Source: Rhizophlyctis rosea
Lineage: Eukaryota; Chytridiomycota; Chytridiomycetes; Rhizophlyctidales; Rhizophlyctidaceae
Assembly (NCBI GenBank): GCA_027596075.1
Contig: JADGJC010000199.1
Location: 1-64,000, forward strand
Direction: 5' to 3'
Length of the DNA: 64,000 nt
In this document: positions 1 through 9,585 of the stretch, piece by piece
Position numbering within the stretch: position 1 is the first letter of the stretch
How the letters are laid out: each line of letters opens with the position of its first letter
Position numbers and translations under genes: made by a program
Notes under the pieces: model-generated
Told to the model about the DNA's origin: nothing
Database searches by the model: none
The model's input: only the letters and a program-made list of their open reading frames with translations

Positions 1-53
1 TACCATATATAGACACTTTTTGGAGAAGCAGCCTTCTTCGGTGTACATAAACA
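1..53 (+). repeat. 5' flank repeat of BTB copies, copy A
   Basis: This stretch matches 3352-3400 closely, sharing a TACCATA start, the motif GGAGAAGCAGCCTT and then TTCGGTG. Both lie upstream of a BTB reading frame (about 490 bp before copy 1 and about 170 bp before copy 2). It is probably remaining promoter or upstream homology from the tandem duplication. No function is shown by the sequence itself. Confidence 0.55.
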
Positions 54-534
54 TTCCGCAAAGACTGTTCTGCGTTTATTGTATGGGTCGATTGCATTTT
101 GGACTTGTGCTTTACACTTTTACACACTTTTACACTGCCATACAAAGTGGAGCCAAAGCTAATGTTAGGTAAGCAGATTTCATCGCTGATTGGATCACGA
201 TTCCACTTGGTCAAGCAATCGTCTTCCACTCCCACACTTTGCTTTCAACATTGTCCCGGCGATCAGATCACTCGACAGCGTGTTCTTGTGCTGGCCGATA
301 GCGTCAGTCGGAAGCACCCAAAGGAGATCACTAGTCGAAACTGATAGTGAGGTCGATCTACAAGGTGAGCAGAGCGCTGGAGGGTAGACTTGAAGCTCAA
401 CCGACACAAAGCATAAAGGGACGCATACTGTCGCCGACGGGATGAGTTGACACTGACCAAACGTATCTAAAAACCCCTTCTCACGTAGGTTTCTGTGAAG
501 CACACTCTCCCTGCGAATTCCACATCTGTTCACT
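54..534. other. Upstream region of BTB copy 1, no gene seen
   Basis: No coding region with start, codon pattern or family resemblance is visible here. The stretch presumably holds the promoter and 5' UTR of the BTB gene that starts at 535. Confidence 0.5.
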
Positions 535-1950
535 ATGTCAACCCCAACTTATCATCCGACCCTGGAAACCGCAAAATTCCATATCCAGCACAACTTCCCA
601 AACGCAAGACAACACCTTCAGCAGTTGGACCGTGCAAACCCTACCAGTCCCCCGCCCACGTTCGAAAGCCCGCTTTTTGGACCGCGGGACGGCATGTGGG
701 TTTTTCGGTTGGAACTCACGAAGAAACTGGAACATGCCTCGGCTCGGAACGAGGAAGGGATATTGCCTGCATTGAGAGGACACCTTGTTGCTGTTCCGTC
801 CGTGGAGGAAACTGCTGAGGGAACCTGGGAAAGAAAAGTTACGAAAGTGGAGATCTCCTTGCTTCCGCCTCACTCAGCACGCACACCACCGTCCCTTTCC
901 AGAAAACAACCAGCGCCGGTAACCGTGTCGGCAACGCAACCGACGGCTTTCGTAGCTCGCTTCCTCTTACCTGAACTACAAGTGCACTTCCACCCGGACG
1001 ATTCGCTGCATTTCCTGGTTCAGCTGACTGTCCCACCAACCGCACTCTCCACTGCGTTCCAATCAAATTGGCTACCAAACCAATTCTCTATGGACATGCG
1101 TGCCATACTATTCCAAAGCGAGTCTGCCGACGTAGTGATAGAGTATGACTCGAATACCCGGTTCGACGCTGCTTCAACATCACCGCTACATCAAACAGCC
1201 CCGGACAGAACTGTCAGGTCTTATCTCTCTGCACACAAAACCATCCTTCTTGCGCGATGCCCTTACTTTACCGCTATGTTCCGAAGCGGGGTCGGGATCG
1301 GGCGTACCATCGATTTAGGGTCAGGCCCGCGTATCCTTGTCTCTGCGACATCCTATAGCCATCTTGCGGTGGCCGCCATGCTTGAATTCCTGTACTGTGA
1401 TTCGCTCGTCACCTGCGCTCCAGTAACTCTGAACGATCAGTTAGATATGTTGGCCATGTCAGACTATTATCAGCTGCCCGGTCTGTACGGCACCGTCGCC
1501 AACATCATTTTGACGAAATCTCTGAAACCTCACGCGGCTCTGAAAATCCTTCTCATGGCTCATAAATATCGAAGTCTCGGCCGTGTTCTTATGAATGAGA
1601 CGTGGCTATTCGTTCAGGGGCATTTTGACTTGGTTATTGCTACTTTGCCTCCTACGCTTGCGCAGCGGATGGCGGTTGGGGAGGCGGCGGGGACGAAGAG
1701 GTTGGTGGATGGCGGGTTGGAGGAATTTCTTGTGCGTGTGGCGATCGCGCTACAACCTGACGACGACCAAAGCGGCACGTCGACGCAACTTCCGAATCCT
1801 GGTTCTTCATCATCGTTCCATCCTACTTCAGTGGCGTCCGCTCCTCAAACCGGCGCTCCGCTCACAGCTCCCGGTGCGCAATCGTCGTCCAATCCCATGT
1901 CACAGACGACACACCTTCATCCGCTTGCAGGCTCTTCTACACGCCGCTGA
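535..1950 (+). CDS. MATH-like/BTB domain protein, copy 1 (intact)
   Basis: This is an open 471-residue single-exon protein starting at the first ATG of the frame. The N-terminal ~180 residues hold a region shared by all five paralogues in the window: FESPLFGP at residues 43-50, DGMWVFRLEL, and a HLVAVPS strand. It is reminiscent of a MATH/TRAF-like beta domain, although that assignment is inferred from pattern only. A BTB/POZ domain follows (about 186-325), with ADVVIEY, the typical SAHKTILLARCPYF and MFRSG motifs, EFLYC, and YYQLPGL. BTB proteins dimerise and often act as CUL3 ubiquitin-ligase adaptors; whether this one does is not shown. The last ~90 residues are Ser/Gln-rich and probably disordered. 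It is the most diverged of the three left-hand copies and resembles the broken copy at 28976-30511 most closely (shared TKKLE and LVAVPSVEE). Confidence 0.8.
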   Translation: MSTPTYHPTLETAKFHIQHNFPNARQHLQQLDRANPTSPPPTFESPLFGPRDGMWVFRLELTKKLEHASARNEEGILPALRGHLVAVPSVEETAEGTWERKVTKVEISLLPPHSARTPPSLSRKQPAPVTVSATQPTAFVARFLLPELQVHFHPDDSLHFLVQLTVPPTALSTAFQSNWLPNQFSMDMRAILFQSESADVVIEYDSNTRFDAASTSPLHQTAPDRTVRSYLSAHKTILLARCPYFTAMFRSGVGIGRTIDLGSGPRILVSATSYSHLAVAAMLEFLYCDSLVTCAPVTLNDQLDMLAMSDYYQLPGLYGTVANIILTKSLKPHAALKILLMAHKYRSLGRVLMNETWLFVQGHFDLVIATLPPTLAQRMAVGEAAGTKRLVDGGLEEFLVRVAIALQPDDDQSGTSTQLPNPGSSSSFHPTSVASAPQTGAPLTAPGAQSSSNPMSQTTHLHPLAGSSTRR

Positions 1951-2800
1951 CCCGAGCGGGTCGCGAACGCATTCGTCCGGCCAGGAGACGGAATTGAAGG
2001 AAGTTGGTTGTGTTTACTTTGATAGAGGGTGTTGGTTGGTTGTGTGGGGTGGATGTGTGGGGTTAGTTGCACCTGTAGATAGATCTGCTTGATGGCGACG
2101 ATTGAGGGATGCATTGTATAGGTATAGGTTGGAGGGAGGGGGACGTAATGCAGGTGTCAATTCAGTAATAGCATAGGAGCATGACGTATCGCCCAAATCA
2201 TGGTCAATGGATGTACATATTGTTTCCGAACAGGATACTGTATGTGATCGGAAAGGTTCCGGAGCTGCGAAGTCAGCTGCGTCCATTATTTTGGAAAGCT
2301 TTTCCGATATTTTGGGAGGTCATTCCAGGAAGAGGTCATTTGAGATCCTGCTCAGCTTTGAAGTAGTGCACAGATGTCCTTCCCATCCGCACCAATGACA
2401 TTATGGACGATCAAATTGACTTGGTTCTTTTCTATTCTTCGCGGTGACCCTTCGCATTTGGTGGCCAGATGTGGTAGCCCAGTTAGCTCCAGGTAACGCG
2501 TCTTAGTCGCTCAAAACTTGGAACACTTCCGTCGGCCAGCTGCAAGTGTATTGCACATAGCTGAGATAGTTCCGTCCACAAGGGTTTGATTGTGTCTCTG
2601 ATTGATGAAGTCCAGGAAACAAGGACGTTGGTGAACTTCTTTGTGGTGGCAATCTTTTGGGCAATGATGGTGAGATTGGGTGCCGCTGACTATCATAGGT
2701 ATGATGGATGTGAGTGTCCAGGGTGTGGGCATTCCGTGGTGCGCAAAACAAATGTCGTGAGCTCGGACACTGCGGAGTGCCAACGACATGCACCACAACA
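1951..2800. other. Spacer downstream of BTB copy 1
   Basis: I see no supported gene here. Short open frames occur on both strands but show no family motif and no consistent start. The conserved element copy 1 begins just to the right. Confidence 0.5.
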
Positions 2801-2804
2801 ACAA

Positions 2805-3170
2805 AGAAAAAAAAACCAAAAAAGACAACCGCGATTACCGGCTGGGCGGCGCCACGTTGACTTAGACCTGGCGATGCTATAGGTACTTCACTGCGGAGTT
2901 GCCTCCACAGATCCGCCGGGGTGACGTTGGACATGGTGGCAAGCCACACCCCCGTCGTCGACCACTACCACATCGTCAGGCCGTCCATCAACCCAGCACG
3001 GCTGCCCCTTGCCCAGGCGCCCACGATGTCTAACGAATTGCTTTTCAAGCCTTTCGGCAAATGGGGAATGTGCATCTGCGGTATTTATACCCTGCAGGAT
3101 GGGGCTTGAAACCAATCATGACACGTCACTCGACCAATCAGATTGCGGGGATTGCCGTCGCTCTGTCGCT
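2805..3170 (-). repeat. BTB-linked conserved element, copy 1 (candidate ncRNA gene)
   Basis: It is one of five related copies, each located downstream of a BTB copy. The strongest block is the minus-strand reading of 2880-2920: GGCGGATCT, a hairpin, then AGTGAAGTACCTA. The hairpin arms are 2891-2898 and 2903-2910: an 8-bp stem with a four-base loop. On the minus strand the one imperfect pair is G-U, while on the plus strand it would be A-C. Reading minus, a CCAAT box (ATTGG, 3134-3138) and a TATA-like box GTATAAATAC (3081-3090) lie upstream, and a T-rich run (2810-2823) lies about 70 bases past the hairpin. This fits a short RNA transcribed towards the BTB gene. It could instead be a non-transcribed repeat. 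No known RNA family is recognised. Confidence 0.5.
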
Positions 3171-3351
3171 ATCATGGGAATTTCGGATTGGGTTGGTATG
3201 ATCTTGATTTACATCACGATCAGGACTTTGACAGGTTTTACAATGTAGATAGGGGCGGCTGGGACTTGGGAGTGGATGGATTGGAGAATTGGGCTGTTGG
3301 TTTTTTGGAAGTACTAGATTCGGATATGTTGCTTTCTTAGCGTGGACAGAA
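3171..3351. other. Spacer between element copy 1 and BTB copy 2
   Basis: Nothing is recognised here beyond the end of element homology near 3170. Confidence 0.4.
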
Positions 3352-3400
3352 TACCATACATATACACTTATGGGAGAAGCAGCCTTTTTCGGTGGACATT
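3352..3400 (+). repeat. 5' flank repeat of BTB copies, copy B
   Basis: This is the second copy of the stretch found at 1-53, with the shared motif GGAGAAGCAGCCTT at 3372-3385. It lies upstream of the broken BTB copy 2, so the duplication that made copies 1 and 2 included upstream sequence. Confidence 0.5.
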
Positions 3401-3568
3401 CTAGGGCTAGTAGCAATAACTTATTGTGTGGTGTCATTTTGCTTATGCATGAGTACACTCCTCGCACCAATATGCCCCAATGTAGTGAAATGACGATTTC
3501 TCTAAGCCACCCTATCCTACCACGTGGGCTTCAGCTTACATCTATATATCCTTCCCAAGTCGGACAAC

Positions 3569-5003
3569 ATGAACGAGCACCTAGGAACAGAAACTACAAC
3601 GACACGCTCCAATATGCGTTCCCAAACGCCGAAAGTCACTGGTTCAATATTCTCCGATCAAATCCCGGAAGCGACACGTTCGTTTTCGACAGTCCGCTTT
3701 TCGGACTACGAGTTCGGAGACGGTCATAGGGACGTGTGAACGTAGAGTTTTCCGATACGAGTTGTCGGTCTTCCCGCCCGACAAATCTCAAGGTCTCACC
3801 GCCCTACGGCTGAAAGAAGAGCACACAACGATTTCGTCAACTGCTCCAACAATTACGTTCTCCTTCCCGCAACATGTCATATCACAATACCTTCATGCGA
3901 ATAACTCTGTCCCCGCAGCGCCCCTTTCCCTTCGCATCGCCGCAGAAATTTCAACAGTCCAAAAATTACCGCGTCTCGCTATTCAACCCAGCTCGCTTCC
4001 CAGTCCGCTTTCCGACATCTTCCGCGCCATACTTTTCGATGACTCGACAGCGGATATCTTACTCGAGTTCGGACCAGAAACTGCGTCGGCGGACGCTTCG
4101 CAATCATGCGTCCAATACGCAGAAATTGATGGGAGTCTGAGGTCGTTCCTTCCTGCGCACAAGACAGTCTTGCTGGCTAATTCCCCGTACTTTGCCGCAC
4201 TTTTCCGTAGCGGCGTCGGATTGAGTCTTACAGCTGATACTGGGTTGGGTCCCCGCATGGCTGTTGCCACATCAACCTACTCGCACCAGGGTCTATCCGC
4301 CATGCTTCAAATCATGTATTGCGGTGTCATAGACACCCGTGCACCCACCATTCTTGACGACCTCCTGGAACTCATCGACATGGCGAACTACTACCAACTA
4401 CCGGGGCTTCACGCCGCAGCTACGGAACTCATCGTATCGTCGAAACTGGCACCTGAGACGGCAATCTACATCCTAGGCATTGCGCTAGTGAACAGCAACG
4501 TGTCGGATCTGTTGGTGACGTATGCGCAAGCGTATGTACAGAAGAACTTTTCTGTCGTTATGAAGAGTGTCGTGGTTAGGTATATGGCGCAGGTGACCGG
4601 GTATGTGGGACGGTTGAGGGCGTGGGTGTACGAGGATGTTGAGGAGTTTGTTGGGTGTTTGTGTCAGGTTATGGAGGAGGTTGATGGGGGTGGTGGAGAG
4701 GGGATGGAGGTAGAGGATGATGATGGTGGAGAAGGGGAGGGGGGTCAATCTGGTGTTGGTGGTTCGTCGTCCTTGCCGTCTTTTGCGCTTCGTGACGTCG
4801 ATTCGATTCCCAATACCGATCCAGCCATGTACGCCCCCGGCGCCCCCCCTCGCACGATTGCGGATTTGTTCCGTGCGCACTTTCAGCAATCTTCTGTTGA
4901 CGAGTTGAAGTCAGTGCCGAGGGACATGATGCGGTCTGTGAGGGGTTTGGCGAGGTTGTGTGGGAGGGGAGGGAGGGGAGGAGTGATAGGGGGAGGAGGT
5001 TAG
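3569..5003 (+). pseudogene. MATH-like/BTB protein, copy 2 (frameshifted)
   Basis: Comparison with copy 3 (6722-8215) shows two N-terminal lesions. The ATG at 3569 opens with MNEHLGTETTTTR, matching the start of copy 3. A one-base loss near 3607 then moves the homology to another frame (QYAFPNAESHWFNILRS, VFDSPLFG). Near 3706 about 121 bases present in copy 3 are missing, which shifts the frame again; the homology resumes with SSETVIGT and RRVFRYELSVFPP. From about 3711 to 5003 the frame is open and keeps the BTB domain (LPAHKTVLLANSPYF, ALFRSGVG, MYCGV, YYQLPGLHAA) and an acidic Gly-rich tail. No ATG in the final frame precedes the BTB domain in an obvious way. It is probably a pseudogene or an N-terminally truncated protein. 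A cluster of sequencing errors is less likely because of the large deletion. Confidence 0.75.
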
Positions 5004-5450
5004 TAGTTGTGCGTAGTATTGGGGATGTACATTTATAGTGCTGGATGGTTGAGTGCCGGAGGGTTATGGAGGGGTTTGGAGGCTTTATTTGCTAGGGTCG
5101 GAGCTGGTATGTCGGTTGTGGGCGGGTACTGACGAAACCTGTAAATACGGTATGTAGAATTGGATACAGATGGATGGCATTGTTGCTTGAACAATGATCT
5201 TGTGTATGAGTGGCAGCTTCGCGTGTCAAAAATCCTTTCGTATGACTGGGGTTAATTTATGTGTGGCATGCTCATTGGACTGTGCTTGTCAGCTCTTGTG
5301 TTTGTCCGTTACATACATTTCGCAACACATCTGGGCTGATGGTTTCATCAATTGCCTCTTCCCCATGACGGCAAAGTGTAATGTGACAATGTGCTCCACC
5401 AAAAAAAAGAAATCACTGACCCGACCCATACCATCGTCATGACATGCATC
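5004..5450. other. Spacer downstream of BTB copy 2
   Basis: No supported gene or RNA is seen. The GT-rich stretch directly after the stop probably belongs to the 3' UTR. Confidence 0.45.
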
Positions 5451-5800
5451 AAGGAAACAAAAAAATGAAAAAAAAATCATTTTTAGCGCCCCCTTCGCGA
5501 GATCACACCCACGCAGCGCCAGACGACCAGCAGCTTGAAGCGTCATCGTAGGTACTTCACTCCCCTAGGGGAGATCCGCCGGGGTGGTTGACCAGACCAC
5601 CACTACAGACAACGCCCAAGCCACTTGCCGCCCAACGCGTCTCCTCTGGTCAAAGGGCCCGGAGATTCCTACACAAAGGGGGTTTGCAAATGGTGGGTGT
5701 GCATCTGCAGTATTTATACCCTACCCTTTGGGGCTTGACGGGTGTCAGGACACGTCATTCGACCAATCAGATTGTGGGGATTGCCGGTGGTGTGGGTTGG
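5451..5800 (-). repeat. BTB-linked conserved element, copy 2 (candidate ncRNA gene)
   Basis: This copy aligns with copies 1 and 3 over its length. The hairpin CTCCCCTAGGGGAG spans 5560-5573 between the constant flanks GGCGGATCT and TGAAGTACCTACG (minus reading). A TATA-like box GTATAAATAC (5710-5719) and a CCAAT box (5763-5767) read in the minus direction, about 50 bases apart as in the other two left-hand copies. A run of T in the minus reading lies at 5454-5476. It is about 550 bp downstream of BTB copy 2 and convergent with it. Confidence 0.5.
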
Positions 5801-6721
5801 GTGGTATGATCATGATTGGATCATGATATGATGATGGTAAACAAAGGGATTGGGAATGGTTGGACGTAAAGCTGGCCGTGCATGTGAAGGGTATACGTAT
5901 GCATTAGCGGCAGTTGGCGTGCCCGACCAACTCGACCACCCCGGACATATCGGTGTTACCCTGAATCTGCGTTACATTGACGCAGTGAGACCTTCGTTCC
6001 TTCTTAGAGATTGAAGGTCAATTTTACGCAATGCACCTGCATTTTTTACCGTATTTTCTCCCAATGTCCCTATCAAATGGCGGATTTGGCAGTTTGAAAG
6101 TCAAACCTGTGATTGCATAGGGAGAGAGATGAGGAGAAGAGTTCGATGACTCTGGCACGAAGGCACTGAAGACTAACGGCAAGGTATGTGTCCTTTTGGA
6201 CTTGCTTTCGTGGACATGGGATGATAATCTGGACAAATCGAATAAGACCTGCTATAGGACATAATCATTCTGACCAGATTGATGGACAAAATATCCACTC
6301 TGTTCTGCTTCTGCTAACCCTGCTGGCCCCTCGCGTCGTGGTGTCCAGAACTAATGCGACCTGATTATCAAGCAGGTATACACCGATTTGGTTACATTGC
6401 GATCACGAAGCCATCAGCCGGACTTGCTGGACATCCTTCAATTCTTTGGTACACAGACTTTGTTTCCCTCTCTACACTCTCTACCACCGAAATATTATTG
6501 AGCTTTTCCCATTTCAGTTTCGCGAAGCAACATCTGGTATCTACAAAACCTTTGACTGCGTGTGATTGCTGCTGGTACAGTATACTCTCTCTTTCCTATC
6601 GGTAGAATAAGGTGTATATTTGGCGCTTACAGGTTCGTACATCCTTTCACATCTCTGTCTTTAGAAGGTATGACAACCAACGTTCTTGTATCCATTTCCT
6701 TCCCATTGCAGTGAAGGCAAC
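5801..6721. other. Upstream region of BTB copy 3
   Basis: No gene is supported here. A possible 5' UTR intron of copy 3 could end at the CAG just before 6714, but I cannot confirm it. Pyrimidine-rich tracts at 6470-6600 fit a fungal promoter. Confidence 0.4.
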
Positions 6722-8215
6722 ATGAACGACCATCGCGGACTAGAAACCACGACGACACGCTTCCAATACGCTCTTTCGAACGCTCAAACTCATTGGCTCA
6801 ACGTCCTTCGCTCGTACCCCGCCAGCGCTCCCTTCGTTTTTGACAGTCCGCTGTTTGGACCGGCAGATGGGCCATGGCAGTTGCGTGTCGAGATGGCGAA
6901 AGAACAAAGGACAATTTCAATTGGGCTGTTTGTCATGCAGCTTGATGTTACGGAATTGAGGGTACATCTTGTTGCTGTACCGACGAGTTCGGAGAGGGTT
7001 GTGGGGATGTGGACGAGGAGAGTTTTCAAGTACGAGCTGGCGGTGTACCCACCCAAAACGGCGCAGAGCCCACCAGCGACTCGACTACGAGAGCAAAACG
7101 CCACAGTTTCGTCCACATCCCTTTCCATCACGTTCGCCCTCTCACAGCAGCTAGCTACGCAGCACTTCCATCCAGACAATTCTCTTCACTTCTCAGTCGA
7201 AATCTCGACACCCCAAAAAGTCCCCCGTCCTGCGATCCAGCCGGAATCGCTACCCTGTCAAATCTCCTCCGACATGCGCGCCATCCTGTTTGATGACGCA
7301 ACCGCAGACGTCTTACTTGAACTAGGACTACAAGTCGCATCGGCCGAAGCGCCGCGGACCTGTATTCGATTCACCGACACGGACGGAACCACGCGGTCCT
7401 TGTTACCTGCTCATAAGACAATCCTACTGGCGCGCTGCCCGTACTTTGCGGCTTTGTTCCGTAGCGGGAAAGGGTTAGACCGTACCTTGGACACAGGCAC
7501 CGGCCCCCGCGTCGTCATCTCTGCATCAGCGTACTCACACCAGGCCGTGTCCGCCATGCTCGAACACCTCTACTGCGGCGTCCTCGAAACCTGCGCTCTC
7601 ACGAGTCTTGCCGGCCAATTGGAACTCGCAGATACGGCCAACTACTACCAACTACCGGGACTTCATGCGGCCGCGACGGAACTCATCGTCAAATCAAACT
7701 TGGTCCCCGAAACTGCGATCTATATCCTCGGTACCGCACTGGTGAATAGCGTTGTGTCGGATCTGCTGGTGCGGTATGCGCGGGCGTTTGTGCAGAATCA
7801 TTTTGATGCGGTTATGGAGACTGTTGTGTCGAAGTATGCTGTTCAGATGGTGGAGCATCGGCAACGGCTTCGGACGTTGGTATTTGAGGATGTGGAAACT
7901 TTTGTTGGGTGGGTGTGTCAGGTGATGGAGGAGGTGGATGGAGCTGAGATGGAGGCGGAGATGGAGATGGAGGATGATGTGTGGGGTGATGGTGGTGGGG
8001 AAGGCGGGGCGACGGGGTCGTTTTTGTCGTCTGCAAGTCTTAGGGGAATTGCCAACACCAGTCGAGCGATTCATGTGCGTCTTAACATTGTGAGCGCGTT
8101 ACATGACTATCTTTTTCCGTCGTCACCGAACGGGTCGCCGGCTATGTCGAATGTTGTGCAGAGGTCGGTGAGGGGTTTGGCGAGGTTGTGTGTTGGGCCG
8201 GGAGGGGAGGAGTAA
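6722..8215 (+). CDS. MATH-like/BTB domain protein, copy 3 (intact)
   Basis: This is an open single-exon frame of 497 residues. The ATG at 6722 is chosen because the N-terminus MNDHRGLETTTTR is conserved at the start of copies 2 and 4. The N-terminal region has FDSPLFGPADGPWQLRVE, LRVHLVAVP and RRVFKYELAVYPP, a conserved beta-rich block resembling a MATH-like domain (inferred). The BTB/POZ domain (about residues 190-330) shows ADVLLELG, LPAHKTILLARCPYFAALF, MLEHLYCGV and YYQLPGLHAAATEL. An acidic stretch rich in Glu, Met and Asp follows, and the protein ends in a conserved motif QRSVRGLARLC shared with copies 2 and 4. It is the best reference for judging the broken copies. Role and partners are unknown; CUL3 adaptor function is possible for a BTB protein. 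Confidence 0.82.
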   Translation: MNDHRGLETTTTRFQYALSNAQTHWLNVLRSYPASAPFVFDSPLFGPADGPWQLRVEMAKEQRTISIGLFVMQLDVTELRVHLVAVPTSSERVVGMWTRRVFKYELAVYPPKTAQSPPATRLREQNATVSSTSLSITFALSQQLATQHFHPDNSLHFSVEISTPQKVPRPAIQPESLPCQISSDMRAILFDDATADVLLELGLQVASAEAPRTCIRFTDTDGTTRSLLPAHKTILLARCPYFAALFRSGKGLDRTLDTGTGPRVVISASAYSHQAVSAMLEHLYCGVLETCALTSLAGQLELADTANYYQLPGLHAAATELIVKSNLVPETAIYILGTALVNSVVSDLLVRYARAFVQNHFDAVMETVVSKYAVQMVEHRQRLRTLVFEDVETFVGWVCQVMEEVDGAEMEAEMEMEDDVWGDGGGEGGATGSFLSSASLRGIANTSRAIHVRLNIVSALHDYLFPSSPNGSPAMSNVVQRSVRGLARLCVGPGGEE

Positions 8216-9064
8216 GGTTTTGTGTGGGGTTAGAGAGAGGAGGAGTGGAGGGAGTGTGTTGTTAGTCATAGTGCTGGCGGTGTGGGTGTATTCGTCTTAA
8301 TGATGGACTGGGTGGGATGATGGAGGGGATGCGTTATCGTCGGTTTGTTCTGCAAATATAGCGAGGCCGTACTTTATGCATAGCACATTTGATACATGAA
8401 TGGCTGGTCATCATTTGACCGGACTTCCTTCCGAAACGTATATGTTGGTATCGTAAGCGTTGGTGCTTCATATGATTTATGCTGGTGCTTGCTTCAGGTG
8501 GTTGATGAGGCAAAGATGCATGCTTATATGATACTCCCTCCAGTTGATGCGTTTTTGATTGATTTGACATTTTTGAAGATGCTTCCAGTGTGCAAACTTG
8601 AAGGGAATACACGTCAGCCTCTCCTTAAAACGTATCAACATATGGCAATGATGTTTGCTGGGACGTGAGTTGGCGGGGCGTGATTCCACGAGGATGAAAC
8701 ATTCCAGCCAAGACGAAAGGATATGACTATCTTGAGAATGTATTGGTGACGATAACAAGAGTTTCGAGGTGTAACGGCTTTTTTTGGACTTGCTACCAAA
8801 AGACATTTCGAGTGTGGGTGCTGTGACGCGTCAGGGTGTAGGAACGCAGCCGTATTGAAAAGTCTCGGGGACTCTCGGCAACGACATTTCAAGCGGAGGT
8901 GATGTATTCTGATATCTTTGGCATTTCTTGTCAACATCATTTCGAGCGCAGGTATGGTGAGCCCCGTAAGTGTCGCGTCGGGGGCCAGGGACGCACGCAT
9001 CTCCTAGTGCCAATGAATCCTGAGACGGCAAAGGAAACCACCAACACTAAGGAAGAAAGCCAAC
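8216..9064. other. Spacer downstream of BTB copy 3
   Basis: I see no supported gene. Short frames on both strands lack motifs. Confidence 0.45.
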
Positions 9065-9400
9065 AACATAAAGGCAACCAAGAAAAAAAAATTAAAAGAA
9101 CAAAGTTTTTTAGCACCCTCCAAGGAGGTATCACGACTGGACGACGGTGGCAGATGACCCGCAGCTTGATGTCAACGTAGGTACTTCACTCCTAGGAGAT
9201 CCGCCGGGATGGTTGACCAGACCATCACTACAGCTGACACCAAGCCACAAGCCACCCGCTGCACGGCTCCTTCCAGTCAAAGGGCGCAGGGATTTGCAAA
9301 TTACAGTTACTGCACGCTCGAAATTTATACCCTGCATTTCGGGGCTTGACCCGTGTCATGACCTTCTCGACCAATCAAATTCATTCCTAACCATGTAACC
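9065..9400 (-). repeat. BTB-linked conserved element, copy 3 (candidate ncRNA gene)
   Basis: This is the third copy in the same relative position, about 0.9 kb downstream of BTB copy 3. The hairpin is short here (CTCCTAGGAG, 9189-9198) but the flanks GGCGGATCT and AGTGAAGTACCTACG (minus reading) are kept. A TATA-like box (9321-9330) and a CCAAT box (9371-9375) read minus with the same ~47-50 base spacing as copies 1 and 2. T-rich runs in the minus reading lie at 9083-9100. The tract TTTGCAAATCCC is shared with element copy 5. Confidence 0.5.
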
Positions 9401-9477
9401 AATCAAGCCGGTGGTTTGTTTATATCTCGTGATTGGGTGGACGTGCAAGGGATGGCACGAATCCAATAGCTGGCGAA

Positions 9478-9585
9478 TTAGTACCCGAGGAAGAGGGCTC
9501 CGAGAAAGATAACAGAAAGAATAATTAGACCCAGCAGGGCAATAGTTGCAAGACCAGCACCAATGAGTTTAGCAGCCATCAACAT
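9478..9585 (-). pseudogene. atp9-like fragment (possible NUMT)
   Basis: A 35-codon frame on the minus strand reads MLMAAKLIGAGLATIALLG followed by a hydrophobic tail ending FLGALFLGY. The first half matches the N-terminus of mitochondrial ATP synthase subunit c (AAK-IGAGLATIAL-G). The glycine-rich loop and the second membrane helix with the proton-binding acid are missing. No targeting presequence is visible. The most likely origin is a small nuclear insertion of mitochondrial DNA that has decayed. A new short membrane peptide is possible but unsupported. Confidence 0.45.

Noticed and set aside
2880..2920. The element core as a spliced-leader RNA (GAAGTACC-like donor) or U1-like snRNA
   Set aside because: The GT after GAA is not a convincing donor, no Sm site is clear, and no leader sequence was found at the starts of the genes here. 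Kept only as an unassigned candidate RNA.
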